Assembly: GCA_022376465.1 (NCBI GenBank)
Contig: JACDTU010000031.1
Coordinates: forward strand, 1 to 64,000
Direction of reading: 5' to 3'
From: Cubamyces lactineus
Taxonomy: Eukaryota > Basidiomycota > Agaricomycetes > Polyporales > Polyporaceae
Length of the DNA: 64,000 nucleotides
Under the pieces are notes generated by a model. That model did not search any database. It saw only the letters and a list, made by a program, of their open reading frames with translations, and was not told the DNA's origin. Below are positions 19,728 through 35,210 of this stretch, piece after piece (position 1 is the stretch's first letter; the number at the start of each line of letters is the position of its first letter). The position numbers were made by a program, and so were the translations under genes.

Positions 19728-20240
19728 ATGCTTGCTACCCTTGCCAGCGTCTTCACCCGTGCCAATTATCCAACGGTTGTTGTTCTCGTAGGAGACGGCA
19801 AGCAATATGCGATTGCGCACATAGTACCGGAAGACGGTACCAAGGAATCCATCTTTTACTCTGCCCCCGGCCCATCGGGACGCTACCTTAAATTGGGGTC
19901 TGCGCGGGAGGAAACGCGCACACAGATTGGGACGGTCGCTTTGCACGGCCAAGAGGGAGAGCATATCTCGTTCCTTATTGACGATATCTCTCAACGAGCG
20001 AGCGAACTCTGGACGGAGGTTTTGGGCTCGTCCGGTGTGAAGGAGGAATCTCGGCCTGATGTCATCGACATGATATCGCAGAAGGTGTTACAACCCGCCG
20101 CCATGGAGGCCATCGAGAAGATCGAGGGACGGCCGCATACGACGACCGAGACGGAGACATTCCCTGTCTTCATCGTGCGTATGAATTGCCCCAAGCCAGG
20201 GCGCATTCTCGAGTTCGCATACAAGCCTTTCGGTTACTAA
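19728..20240 (+). CDS. Hypothetical protein, 170 aa
   Basis: This is a single open frame without introns, from MLATLASVFTRANYPTVVVLVG to EFAYKPFGY. The composition looks like a real soluble protein (mixed alpha/beta, no signal peptide or membrane segment). A FPVFIVRMN segment lies near the C-terminus. I do not recognise the family. It lies between two copies of a diverged direct repeat, and an upstream exon is possible. The opposite-strand ORF over its 5' part has no supporting features. Confidence 0.55.
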   Translation: MLATLASVFTRANYPTVVVLVGDGKQYAIAHIVPEDGTKESIFYSAPGPSGRYLKLGSAREETRTQIGTVALHGQEGEHISFLIDDISQRASELWTEVLGSSGVKEESRPDVIDMISQKVLQPAAMEAIEKIEGRPHTTTETETFPVFIVRMNCPKPGRILEFAYKPFGY

Positions 20241-21151
20241 ACATTTCTTGTATCCGTCGTTTCGACCGCCTTTACTCGCTATATCCCCATCGTTACCACC
20301 CTGATGTTCTGATTCTCTGATTGCTGTCGTCCTGTTCATATACATTTGTTGTGGAATTTGTTGTATCATCATATCGCTCACTCCGCTCTCATCCCATCTG
20401 GCGTTTGACTTCTCGACCACATAAACATGAACTGTAGCAATCTCAGGCTGAGGCTGAGCGATACACGTCTTGCTCGTGCTTGAGAGGCACCTGTCCAGAT
20501 GGGCTGTTATGAGACCGCCCATTCCCGTCTGCGCGACGCATCGCGGTACGGCTGCGTTGTGTATACTTGCAGGGTGTACCACAGAGACAATCGCATCGGG
20601 AGATCCATAGTCGCATTGGTGAGGGTGCTCAGGATGCTACTCGATGGCTCTCATCAACGCCTCGAGAAGACCACAGTGCATACCGCCGCGGCAGTACTAG
20701 TGGTGGCGGTGACGACCGGCCACATAGAATCTCTTAGGTTCGATGCTACATTATAGTGACATAACCCTTGAATGTGAACTTCAGGGCTTCAGCAGCAGAA
20801 CACCGTACAGGAACGAACAGTTACGAACTCGGTCCTCATGAGCGAGTGAGCTGTACGCCAGTGGCACGAGTAAAGAAATACATAACACAGTACGATACAG
20901 GAAAATAACACGGATGTACAGGTACCGGTTTAATGCCATGAAGTAATGTAAGAATCAGCGCAAGCAGCATATGAGTATACCAATGACGGGAGGAAGAGGG
21001 GGGGAGAGAAAATGTACAACACTTGTGTCATTGACAGCGCTGTATACCTACGGGCGGCTCGAATATCTGTTGAGAATCCAATATGTCGACGGGTGCTATG
21101 CGTAGCGTCGGCATCAAGACGACGAGAACCACAGTTCGGGCGGCGATAGGT
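20241..21151. other. Intergenic with direct repeat copy 2
   Basis: No gene is supported. Positions about 20873-21050 form the second copy of the direct repeat seen at 19131-19440, without the MITE-like insert. The rest is unremarkable. Confidence 0.5.
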
Positions 21152-25985
<4,834 letters not shown>

Positions 25986-26333
25986 CGTCCAGCAGCCAAG
26001 AGAGAGAAACGCGAGGGAGAGCCGGTATGGAGAAGATGGCGCTTAGGCGAAGGACGACAATGGCCAGTCCCGACGCGTCGCGCGTCTTTAGGGCAGACAT
26101 TTTCGCAGTATACGTTCACGTGATACATTATCTACAGGCGTCTAGGGCTGCAGCCAGGCACCCCGGCTCAGAGTCAGGATGACCAGATCGTTGCGGTACT
26201 ACCCGGGCTCGGAGGACGGTACATACTGACAGTTACTGACTCGACATTCAGTGTATTACGAAAGTCGCGTCGTTGAACTGCAACGATCGGAGAAACCTTG
26301 TTGTAACATACTTTGCGCACTGAATCGTCTACC
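25986..26333. promoter_or_regulatory. Divergent promoter region SMC5 / ITPA
   Basis: The start codons of SMC5 (25985, minus) and ITPA (26334, plus) are 348 bp apart, so a shared bidirectional promoter is likely. I see no clear TATA box on either side. Confidence 0.5.
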
Positions 26334-27108
26334 ATGAAGATCAGTGCGTGAGTCCTCCATCATACTATGATCCTCTACTAATCAACCGGCGTTATATAGC
26401 TTTCGTCACCGGGAACGCGGGAAAGCTTAGGGAAGTCCGACAAATCCTCGGCGCCGCAAACATCGAAGTCGATTCTCAAGAATTAGACAGTGAGATACCT
26501 CGTATTACTACGCATGAAGTCCACTGACCGATCGTCCTTTAGTCCCGGAAGTCCAGGGCACTACCCAAGAAGTGGCAATCGCCAAGTGCCGGCGTGCTGC
26601 AGAACTCCTCGGCGGGCCATGTATCACGGAAGATACGGCATTGTGCTTTGAGGCACTGGGTGGGCTTCCCGGGCCTTACATCAAGTATTTCCTGAAAGCA
26701 TTGGGCCACGATGGTAATTGCCTTTTCCATATTATCCGCCCGGATACCCCATTGACGGTACACAGGCCTGAACAAGCTTCTCGTCGGATTTCCGACTAAC
26801 GCCGCATGGGCACTCTGCACGTTTGCCTATAGCGCGGGACCGGGCACTGAGCCGATTCTCTTCGAAGGACGCACCGACGGTCGGATCGTCCCTGCTCGGG
26901 GAGACGGCAACTTCGGCTGGGATCCGTGCTTCGAGGCTGAAGGGACGGGGAAGACGTACGTGATACTTCGCATTGGCGAAACGTGCGCTGACATGCCGAG
27001 ACGATCGACAGCTACGCCGAGATGGCATCCGAAGAGAAGAACAAAATCTCCCATCGAGGGCGGGCTCTTGAGAAGCTGGAGAAGTATTTGAAGTCTCTGA
27101 ACGCCTGA
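26334..27108 (+). CDS. HAM1: Inosine triphosphate pyrophosphatase (ITPA/HAM1)
   Basis: Five exons (26334-26343, 26400-26489, 26543-26713, 26766-26955, 27012-27108) encode 185 aa, the usual size. The N-terminus [20 protein letters not shown], the SQELDIPEVQG segment, [35 protein letters not shown] and [14 protein letters not shown] are the family signature blocks. The enzyme hydrolyses ITP, dITP and XTP to monophosphates and keeps deaminated purines out of DNA and RNA. The first exon has only ten bases, and four short introns carry canonical signals (branch CTACTAATC in intron 1). Confidence 0.95.
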
Positions 27109-28155
27109 ATTTTGGCGCACCCATAGTATTTGGCCGGCAACGTAGACTACAGTCACGACAAGATGTATTACCAGCATTTAGAACCACATTGATCGTGTAT
27201 AAAACCGTCATGGACTGTCAGCTGCTCTACTAGGAGCCACAGCGGATAGACGCCCGCGGTCACTTTCGTTTACATCTGCATTTCGATTTCGGTTTAGATG
27301 CCGGAGACAGCGCGAGCATCCAATCCGAGTCCGACGGGCCTAGACCATAACTTACTCGCACCTGCTGTCCTCTGCTATCCCGAGGCCTGAGGTGTGCATC
27401 ATCATGGCGGCATAGCGAGTGATGAACCAAATGAGGTAAGCCGCAGCGCTGTCAGCACAGTACTTACGCACTTGCACAGCCGCACTGACTCATCCGCGCT
27501 CCTTTTCTGACCCTCTCCCCCACCATCCGGCCTTTCCAGATGTTCAAGCGACCCATCATGCGAGCGATCCAGTCGCGATCCCAGGCAAAGAACGGATGAT
27601 CGTCATCGTCGGTCCAGTGGTTGTTCTAACCTACCTCTGAACCGACGATGGTAAACCGAGAGCCGCAGACAGCCGCAGACCGTAGCAACTTCCGCCCCGA
27701 AGGAAGCCCCTTACTGCGCGGCGCGGCCGGGTGTGGGCAGCGGGACACGTCATTCCACGAGCACGACCCACGTTGCGACCATTGCGATCTGGCCTGACTC
27801 GTCTTAGAATGCCGAGAAACGCGCACGCGCCGGGAGTGGACGCTAGCACTAAGTTGAGCCATAGGGCGTAGCACATCCTAAGCCGCTTGGTCAGAACTGC
27901 AATAGTAAGCGTATCCGGACGGGGCGGACTCGGCCCACGGATATATGCTGCCCATGAATACTCTCGGGGCTGATCCGTCCTCCTTACCGCGGCGTGCTGC
28001 GTCCTTCTCTGTTTCCTCGTCCGACGCTCAGTAGCATAAAGGCGCGAGACTTGCTGCAGTTCCCCTCACACCATCCTCCACTCCGCAGCTGCGCTGGCAT
28101 CCCTCCTACCACCTTCAAGCCTACCCTCTCGCCCTCACGACTTCAGTCTCGAAAC
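27109..28155. other. Intergenic / 5' leader of the kinase gene
   Basis: No gene is supported. A TATA-like GGATATATG lies near 27939. The kinase frame is open from 27994, but that extension is low-complexity and precedes the better start at 28156. ORFs on the minus strand at 27626-27876 overlap each other and show no family features. Confidence 0.4.
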
Positions 28156-29731
28156 ATGCCTCGCCCACAGCTTAGTGCTATCCTTCCCGAATTTGCCGGC
28201 TTCACCATCTCGCAAGGATCTTTCCACCTCCGGCTACTTGAGCGACTCGGCAACGGTGCATACGGCGTTGTGTACCTCGCCGAAGATCTCGCGCCTCGTC
28301 CTCATGGCGCGCAACACTACGCGGTGAAGTGCATGCTCAGGCACGAGCGCGGCTCCGTGCTCGCGCGTCAACAGCACCGCGAGATCATGCACCACCGCGC
28401 ACTCTCGGGCCACCCCAACGTCGTTACGCTTCACGCGGTCATCGAAGAGGAGTTCTATACCTTCCTCGTCATGGATTTGTGTGAGGGCGGTGATCTCTTC
28501 AACGCAATCATCGACCGCGCCTCCTTCGTCAACGACTCCGAAGCCGTCCGCCGCACGTTCCTGCAAGTCGTCGATGCCGTCGAGCACAGCCACAACAAGG
28601 GCATCTACCATCGCGACCTCAAGCCCGAAAACATTCTGTGCTCCAAAGATGACCAGAACGTGTATCTCGCAGACTTTGGCCTCTCCACGAGGTCGAAGCT
28701 GAGCGCCAACTATGGCTGCGGTAGCTCTTTCTACATGAGTCCAGGTTAGTCCATGAAATTGTTTCCATCGTAGCTGCACGTACTCACACGACCTCCATGA
28801 TATAGAATGCCTGGGAGTATTCCACAAGAAGACTCCATACGCCACCGGTCCCTCAGATGTCTGGGCTCTTGGCACTATTCTGTGCAACCTAGTCACCGGC
28901 CGCAACCCGTGGCACATCGCCTCTCCGAAGACCGACCAGGGCTTCCGCTTCTACCTCCGCGACGGTGCATCGTGGTTGCGTCAGCACCTCGCTATCTCGG
29001 TTGCTGCCAGCGAGCTCCTCGCGCGCATATTCACAGTTGATCCTGAGAAGCGCATCACCATTCCCGAGTTGCGCACCGCTGTCCTCGCTATCGACACATT
29101 CTACCCCAGCTCGTCTTCCTCACGCGGGCGCTCGCGCACCCAGGTGCTCAAGCCTATCGCAGAGGCACCCGTCGAGATCGTCCAGCCCGCTACCCAGCGT
29201 GCCCCTCAAGAGGCAGACATCACCGAGCAGCAGCGGCCCGAAGCACCGCTCGGCTTCCACAACGAGAGCTGGGAACTCCACCCCATCCGAATCTGTACGA
29301 CGATTTCTGCGGACTTCATGGCGATGCCCGAGGAGGAGATCACAGCGGCTGCCACGGCGACGTGCGCAGGGTCCGAGAGTACCTTCGTCAACGAATCTGC
29401 GGGCGCGTCCGGCGCGTTCGCAGAGTCGGAGGAGGCGCTGCAGTCTACCGACAGCCTGGACGACGTCTGGTCCGTCACCGGCCCGCCCCCATTCGCCGCG
29501 TCCCCTGCGGAGTCCTCGGACGAGGACAGCGTCGGGCCCATCACTCCTGAAACTCACGCTGCGCATCCGGCCGGCGCGGTGCCCGACCTCGCCCTCGACG
29601 AGGCGACGCCATCGGAGTGCGATATCACGCTCGCGGGCATGCGCCTCGCGGAGCTTAAGATGGACAAGAAGCCGTCGAAGCCAATTGTCCGGCTGTTCAC
29701 TGGGATGCGGATGATCCTCGCGAGGGCTTAG
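28156..29731 (+). CDS. Ser/Thr protein kinase, Ran1/Ksp1-like
   Basis: Two exons (28156-28744, 28806-29731) encode 504 aa. The kinase domain occupies about residues 20-320: glycine loop LGNGAYGVVYLAED, VAIK-type lysine in YAVKCMLRH, catalytic loop YHRDLKPENILC, DFGLSTRS, and GCGSSFYMSPEC spanning the intron. It then has DVWALGTILCNLVTGRNPW and DPEKRITIPELR. The GCGSSFYMSPE activation segment and YGVVYLAED loop resemble fungal Ran1, Ksp1 and Vhs1 kinases, which control growth, meiosis and nutrient signalling. The C-terminal 180 residues are acidic and Ser/Ala-rich, ending MRLAELKMDKKPSKP and a basic tail. All catalytic residues are present. I chose the start at MPRPQLSAILPEF. Confidence 0.9.
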
Positions 29732-30005
29732 ACTGTGTGCAGCGCCGACTTGGTGCTGGGCACGGTCGGTCCCGGGTCCGGATCGTAGATGTCGATATGT
29801 ATTTGTATTTGCATGTGCGACTACTCAGTATCCATAGTGTATTGTATCATTGCCTTCATATACCATACCAATGCGAACATGTTGAAAGCCATATCCACGT
29901 TGGCCGAGGAAGTTAAAATATCAGCGCTGCGCCTGCTTTGCTATCCTACACCGACAACGAAACTACGTAGTACAAAGATATCGGATAGGATCCATGACAG
30001 ACAAA

Positions 30006-30603
30006 CTAAAGCTTGCTCATAACTTTCTGACCCGCCTCGCGTGTGAATGCACTCTGGGTACCGCTTTCGCCCTGCCCAGCAGGAGTGGTGAGCATGCTTG
30101 AGTTCGACTCGGACTCAGGGTTGGCGGTGGTTCCGATCCGGTACCCCGCGGGGACGAAATAGTGGAATCCGTCGATGAGGGCTGGATAGCCATCGAACAG
30201 GTCGCACACACGACTGACGACCATTGGTGTATCGAGCCTATGCACGTGCCGAGGACGTCAAGAGGTCAATGGCGAACGACTAGTACGGTACCAAGGGCTC
30301 ACGTTCCGTTCTTGAAGCCAATCATCGCATCTAGGAATGCATTATACACTTCCGGCTGCTCTGAGAACTGCGCTTTGACCTGATCGAGGAAGGACAGCGC
30401 GTATTGTATCGAGCCCGATCCGTACGCCGAGCCTGCTGGAGCGGCGAATGGCCTGAGATGAGCAACAGAGCCATATGCATATAGGGTAGCATATGTATAC
30501 TGTACGCACCGTCCTGCGCTCCTGCATGATCGGCCTGTGGCTGGCCTTGCGCTCCTTCACCTGAGTGGCTGGCCTGGCTTTCCTTTGACATCGGATAGTT
30601 CAT
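30006..30603 (-). CDS. Small Sin3-like protein with one PAH domain
   Basis: Three exons (30603-30506, 30452-30303, 30237-30006) encode 159 aa. After a Gln/Gly-rich start, the segment [48 protein letters not shown] continues DGYPALIDGFHYFVPAGYRI. This is a complete paired amphipathic helix domain of Sin3 type. Sin3 itself has three or four PAH domains and over 1000 residues. This protein has one PAH and a short tail, so it may be a stand-alone PAH protein that competes for Sin3 partners, or a truncated duplicate. SAP18, another Sin3-HDAC subunit, lies 2 kb away. Confidence 0.85.
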
Positions 30604-31029
30604 GGATGAGTTGTTGGGTTGGTTTAACCGGGCGTTAGACGACGATGGAGGAGAAAGAGTGAAGCTGAGGCGTGTCCGTGGTCACCGGTGGCTGCCAGTG
30701 CCCTCTGGTGCCACAGTCGCTCGTTACCCCGGACTATTATCTTATCTTATCTATGCGCTCTTAGATGAAGATCCCCCGCTCCTCGATCATACAGTATTTG
30801 AAGTACCTACTTAGACTCGACGGGCTCCCTCGGTGCATCGGTCGTTCTAACTTCCCACCTTTGCTAACGGTATGATTATGAATACTCGACACCTCATCAC
30901 GTTGCATCATGGCAGCAAACGCACAGCCTATCTGCTCAGGGAGCTTATTGCTTCCTGTATAGCTGCGGGTGCGATGTAGCGGAGAAAAGACGGAGATGCC
31001 ACTACTTGCCTTCCTGAGGTTCACCCAGC
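30604..31029. promoter_or_regulatory. Divergent intergenic region, PAH / F-box genes
   Basis: These 426 bp separate two divergent genes. Alternating TTATCTTATCTTATCTATG sequence lies near 30739-30757. No other feature is seen. Confidence 0.35.
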
Positions 31030-32565
31030 ATGCTTCACAAATTTCCACTCGATGTGGTCCACGAATTCCTTTGCGTCCTGTCCGATTACTCGACACTCGC
31101 GGCTGCGATTCGGGTGTCAAAATCGTTTTACGATGCCTTCCAGTCCCGCTCGTGGTTGATCATCCATTCTATCCTGGAGAATATTGTAGGGCCCGCGCTG
31201 CCGCTGGCTAAGCGGCTCGAATATTACGAGCAATGCGTCGTTCCGACAGAAGATCCTCGAAGGAATGCTATACCGGACGAGGAATACTTCGTGCTTCATA
31301 AGTTGGATTGGGTGCCGACTAGAGCGGGTATAAGACGGATGGTAGAACGAGCGAAGACCGTGCAGCTTCTAGAGGGCTACTACAGCATACGGTAGGGAGT
31401 GCACAACACACTCGTTGCATGCATCGTTCGTGCATCCTCACTTTGCCCGCCATAGATACAAAGATCGTACGTCCTGCTCGAGCAGACTGGATGCCGTTGA
31501 GGCGATGCGATTTGAGAGAGGGTTGTATCGCTACTGGTTATGCTACGAGCTCCTCAAGAACGAAGCGTTCACATGGCCGACGGCTAAATTCCCGCTCTCC
31601 GACCTCTCAGATATCCACGTCGCTATGCAAGAGTACGTGGAGGACCCTATTGAACCCAGACTATACGGAAACAGCAAGAGGATCCGAAATGGCCTAATGA
31701 ACCTCCTCAAGTATCTGGCTACCGAAGAATTGCTTGAACTACTAGAAACGCTCGCTTTCCTTGAAGACTCGATGATATGGCTCCAGAACGCACATTGGGA
31801 GAGCGGTGCCCCGTTCGGTACGACGTTCTCCTGTGGTTGCATAAACAAGATATTCACGTGCTGTCTCACTACTGCTCTAGTTCCCACATACAGGACACCC
31901 ATCGATCCAGTGGAGCTTGCGAGATCACTGGAGGCCCGTATGCCGCAGGACGAGTATAGCTTGGGGAGCGATGAGCACGACCTTATCTGGGTGGCTGTAA
32001 GGGGCATCCTGCGCCAGCGCAAGGACCCCGCTCATCTTCGGGCATATTGCGATGTGAAGGCAATAATCGAGGCGGAGAACGATGAAGTTCCATGTATTGT
32101 CCCACCATCTGGTACTGGCGCGGCATGGTCCTGACGACTTGTATTCCCTAGGCTCACGATGTCAGACTATCTGCGGAGCCGAGCTATTTGGGCCACCGAG
32201 TAAGCAATCGTCGGATGCTTACCACGTTGAATACATACTCATCATGACTGGGGCAATCCGCCGCAGACATATTCCTCTTGGAAGGCATGTTGTCTCGCGA
32301 GCAGAGGACCGCCTTGCTCCCAGCTGCCATCGCCACCGACACAGACGAGCTGCGCTTGCTGCACGTCTATACTCGAACCCCGCAGCATCGTGTCGCCTTC
32401 GACAAAATCATTTACGAGATGATGGACGTGGTACTCGAAGAGGAAGATGTGCGAGACAAACTGTGGGACAAGGACGGGTGGTACTGTTTGGCGTGCATCG
32501 AGGAACTCTATAGCCGGCGGATTGAAGCTTGGTGGCGGGATTGGAAACTGAAGTGCGGCATCTAG
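31030..32565 (+). CDS. F-box-like protein, 448 aa
   Basis: Four exons (31030-31391, 31456-32093, 32152-32199, 32267-32565) give an uninterrupted frame of 449 codons. The N-terminus (FPLDVVHEFLCVLSDYSTLAAAIRVSKSFYDAFQSRS) fits the F-box-like start common in expanded mushroom families. F-box proteins bind Skp1 and choose substrates for SCF ubiquitin ligases. The remainder is helical and not assigned; cysteine pairs occur in FSCGCINKIFTCC and in the short third exon (CSRCQTICG). The C-terminus ends ELYSRRIEAWWRDWKLKCGI. Substrate is unknown. The small third exon is supported by phase and splice signals, and without it a 173-nt intron also keeps the frame. Confidence 0.75.
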
Positions 32566-32795
32566 ACAGTCAATGTATTACTCGGGTCTTCGGTTCCTCG
32601 ACGCGAAGTGTACTTATCTCAGGGTACTCGACGAAGTCAATTCAACGGATGCTCTGCGCATACAGCGCAGCAGGCGACAAGAAGCAAGCACTGAACCCTC
32701 AGAGGCAATGTCATTGAGCAGCAACAACTACATGACACAGGAGCATGTGAGCGAACCTCAGTCTGTGGCACAACAGCACATCTTATAGAGATCGT

Positions 32796-33779
32796 TTAAT
32801 CATACCGACCCCGCCTCCTCGGCGGACTCCGCGACCTCGAAGAAGGTCGCCTGCCCCAGCCCTCCCTTCGCGGCGGTGAATCCCTGCGGGGAGGCGGGGG
32901 ACGTCTATCGTCCCGGTCCCGGTCTCTTCCAAAGTCGCCTCCCCTGCCACCGCCGCGCCCACCACGGGGGATGGGTGGTTCAGGCCCCGAGTTGCCCCTC
33001 CAATGCCCGCCTCCTCCGCCGCCACGGCCCAAACCCGGGCCTGGTGCTGAGCCCAAGGCACCGCCCCATCCTCTATCGCCACGACCACCTGCGCTTTTCT
33101 GGCCGTTCGCTGCGCCTGCGCCTGGACCTGGACCCACAGCACTACCTTTGATCGCCAGCTCACCACCCGGTCCCGCGGGAACGGTCGCGCCTCTGGGTAG
33201 GTGTACTGCGACGCAGAGGTAGTCGCCGGGGACAAAGCGCAATTCTTCGAGGGTACGGTCTTGATCCGAGCTCTGAGCGGACTCGCTGTCTTCGAGTAGA
33301 CGCGGAGCGATGTGGTCCAAAGTGCCAGGCTCACCGAGGATGCTGCGGGAGTAAACAGTGCCTAGGTCCTTCTGGGAGACCCGCCCACGCGCGGTCGCGT
33401 CTGCGAACACGGCACGGAAGGAGTAGCGTGCAAGAGGGTGTCGGTATTCCGTCGAGTTGGGCGCGGTAGAGCGAAGCGTTGTTAGCACTTCTTGAAGAGT
33501 CGCGTCTTTCCTGTTCGAAGGCGTGAGCTGTGTAAGACGCGGCTGCGCGACTTGATCTACTTACCAGGTATATATTTGCTGCTCATCCGCGACGGGCAGA
33601 AGCCCGTCATCGAACTGTTGCAAGCGGTGGAATGTGCCGACTTTGACAAATGTGCGTATGAGGAACGGCGCCGTCTGAAGACGGGGTAACGGTTATCACA
33701 GGCGTGCGTCGACGCAACGATGATTACTCGCCTTTTCTCTGTCAACAATCGGCTTCCCTGCAGGCGTCGTGTCCTCCAT
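32796..33779 (-). CDS. SAP18: SAP18, Sin3-HDAC / splicing-associated subunit with RGG/RS tail
   Basis: Three exons (33779-33732, 33674-33565, 33510-32796) encode 290 aa. The SAP18 ubiquitin-like fold spans residues of about 10-160: PIVDREKTAPFLIRTFVKVG, FHRLQQFDDGLLP, QQIYTWKDATLQEVLTTLR, then YSFRAVFAD and FVPGDYLCVAVHLP. SAP18 bridges Sin3-HDAC to partners and belongs to the ASAP complex on exon junctions. The C-terminal 120 residues are Gly/Arg-rich (repeated RGG, then RDRDRDDRR and SRSRSPPRR), far longer than the compact human protein. Intron 1 is a GC-AG intron (GCGAGT donor at 33731). Confidence 0.92.
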
Positions 33780-34169
33780 GTTGTGCGACCAGTGGGCGAG
33801 ATAGCCGGGGGACTTCACTCCAGTACCAGTGGGTGTAGTGCGAGTATGAGCCTCCAACACAAGCGCCAGAAGACCTGCTGGGATGCTGACGTAAGAAGGT
33901 TTGTACACACCCAACTTGTACAACGGGCGTCTGATCATTACAACTTCCTCTTCCACCCTCACCTGCTCTTTGAGTTTGCGTCCAGTCTGCGGTCATCTTA
34001 CGACTATCTTCGCGCAGAAACTGCGGCACAATCTACAATACAGATAACTGATTTACTGGGATAATCTGGCCGCAGTCACGCACTTTCGTACACTACTCTT
34101 GATCTAAGTTCCCAGCTCTCAGCTCTCGCGATTACGAACTTGTTCTGTCCTATCGTTGCACTTGTCCAG
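33780..34169. promoter_or_regulatory. Divergent promoter region SAP18 / AlkB-like
   Basis: A 390-bp gap separates two divergent start codons. CT-rich tracts precede the AlkB-like start. No TATA box is seen. Confidence 0.4.
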
Positions 34170-35210
34170 ATGGCACCGTCCACGACCACGCCATTGTCTC
34201 CCAGCAAGCGCAAGAGATTCCAAGATGGTGGCGTCAATGCGGTCAAGAAGGTTGCGAGAGTGCATCAGCCATGTCCGAAGCCTGATCTCCGCATTGTGAC
34301 GGACGTAAAGCTCAGCTCTCCGTCCATCGACCAGCTTCTCTCCGCCACGGACTCTGACGCCGACTCACTGTTCGACGAACCTCCTCCTCAGCTTTCCACT
34401 CCAGACATTAGCGGGCCTCATTCGATTCTCGCACCCAAGATCATCGACGAGGTACTTCCAGACCTCGACCATCCGTCCGTTCTAGTAGCGAAGCGGACTG
34501 CCCCGCCCATACCTGGACTATACTTCGACCCGTCTATCCTCCTTCCCGAGGCGCTCGCTGATGACCTCATGTGGACCTGCATCCGAACCTTCTTTCGCGA
34601 TGGCACCGCCAACCAGGTGATGCTCTTCGAGCGCGCCCCAGACTCCGGCGCGTCTACCCCAGCTACCACTGGCTCTGCCGGGTTGCCCAAGTGTCTAACG
34701 GACTTGATCTCCCGACTAGAAGATATGTTACGGCCGACCGTGCCTACAGAAATGCACGACCTGCTCTTCTCACCTACGCCAGCGTCTCATACCGGGCCGC
34801 CACGTGCTCGCCAGGCAATCATCAACCTGTATTGGCCTGGAGAAGGTATCACCCCACACGTTGACCTCTTGGATCGATACGGGGACGGCATAATCGGCGT
34901 TAGTCTCGGGTCCGGCTGCACGATGGACTTTGCGAAAGCACCCGCCAAATCAGACGCGTCTCCAGAGGCGAAGGCCGAGTGTGCGCTGTACCTGCCGAAG
35001 GGGAGCGTCCTGGTCATGACGAAGGAGGCGCGCTATGAGTGGACGCATGGCATCGCGAAGCGCTTCGATGATCTGGTGGAAGAGACCGGCGGCGCCGCTC
35101 ATAGCGTTCTTCTAGAGCGGAATGTTCGGCTCAGCATCACCTTCCGTTGGTTGCTCCCCGGTGCCGACGTGGTTGGTCCTTCGTCGAACGATGGCGTGCG
35201 CGGTTCGTGA
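34170..35210 (+). CDS. AlkB-like Fe(II)/2-oxoglutarate dioxygenase
   Basis: This is an intronless gene of 346 aa from MAPSTTTPLSPSKRKRF, a start with a basic KRKR cluster. The frame is open 10 codons further upstream. The double-stranded beta-helix carries the iron-binding HxD (TPHVDLLDRYGDGIIGVSLG), the distal His (YEWTHGIAKR) and the 2-oxoglutarate-binding Arg (NVRLSITFRWL). The family repairs alkylated bases or demethylates RNA or protein. The TPHVD and WTHGI contexts suggest the ALKBH4/6/7-like branch rather than bacterial AlkB, but the substrate cannot be told from sequence. The N-terminal 110 residues are disordered. No membrane segment is seen. Confidence 0.9.
   Translation: MAPSTTTPLSPSKRKRFQDGGVNAVKKVARVHQPCPKPDLRIVTDVKLSSPSIDQLLSATDSDADSLFDEPPPQLSTPDISGPHSILAPKIIDEVLPDLDHPSVLVAKRTAPPIPGLYFDPSILLPEALADDLMWTCIRTFFRDGTANQVMLFERAPDSGASTPATTGSAGLPKCLTDLISRLEDMLRPTVPTEMHDLLFSPTPASHTGPPRARQAIINLYWPGEGITPHVDLLDRYGDGIIGVSLGSGCTMDFAKAPAKSDASPEAKAECALYLPKGSVLVMTKEARYEWTHGIAKRFDDLVEETGGAAHSVLLERNVRLSITFRWLLPGADVVGPSSNDGVRGS

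Noticed and set aside
28234..28917. Long minus-strand ORF opposite the kinase gene.
   Set aside because: It is a mirror frame of the conserved kinase domain and has no independent features.
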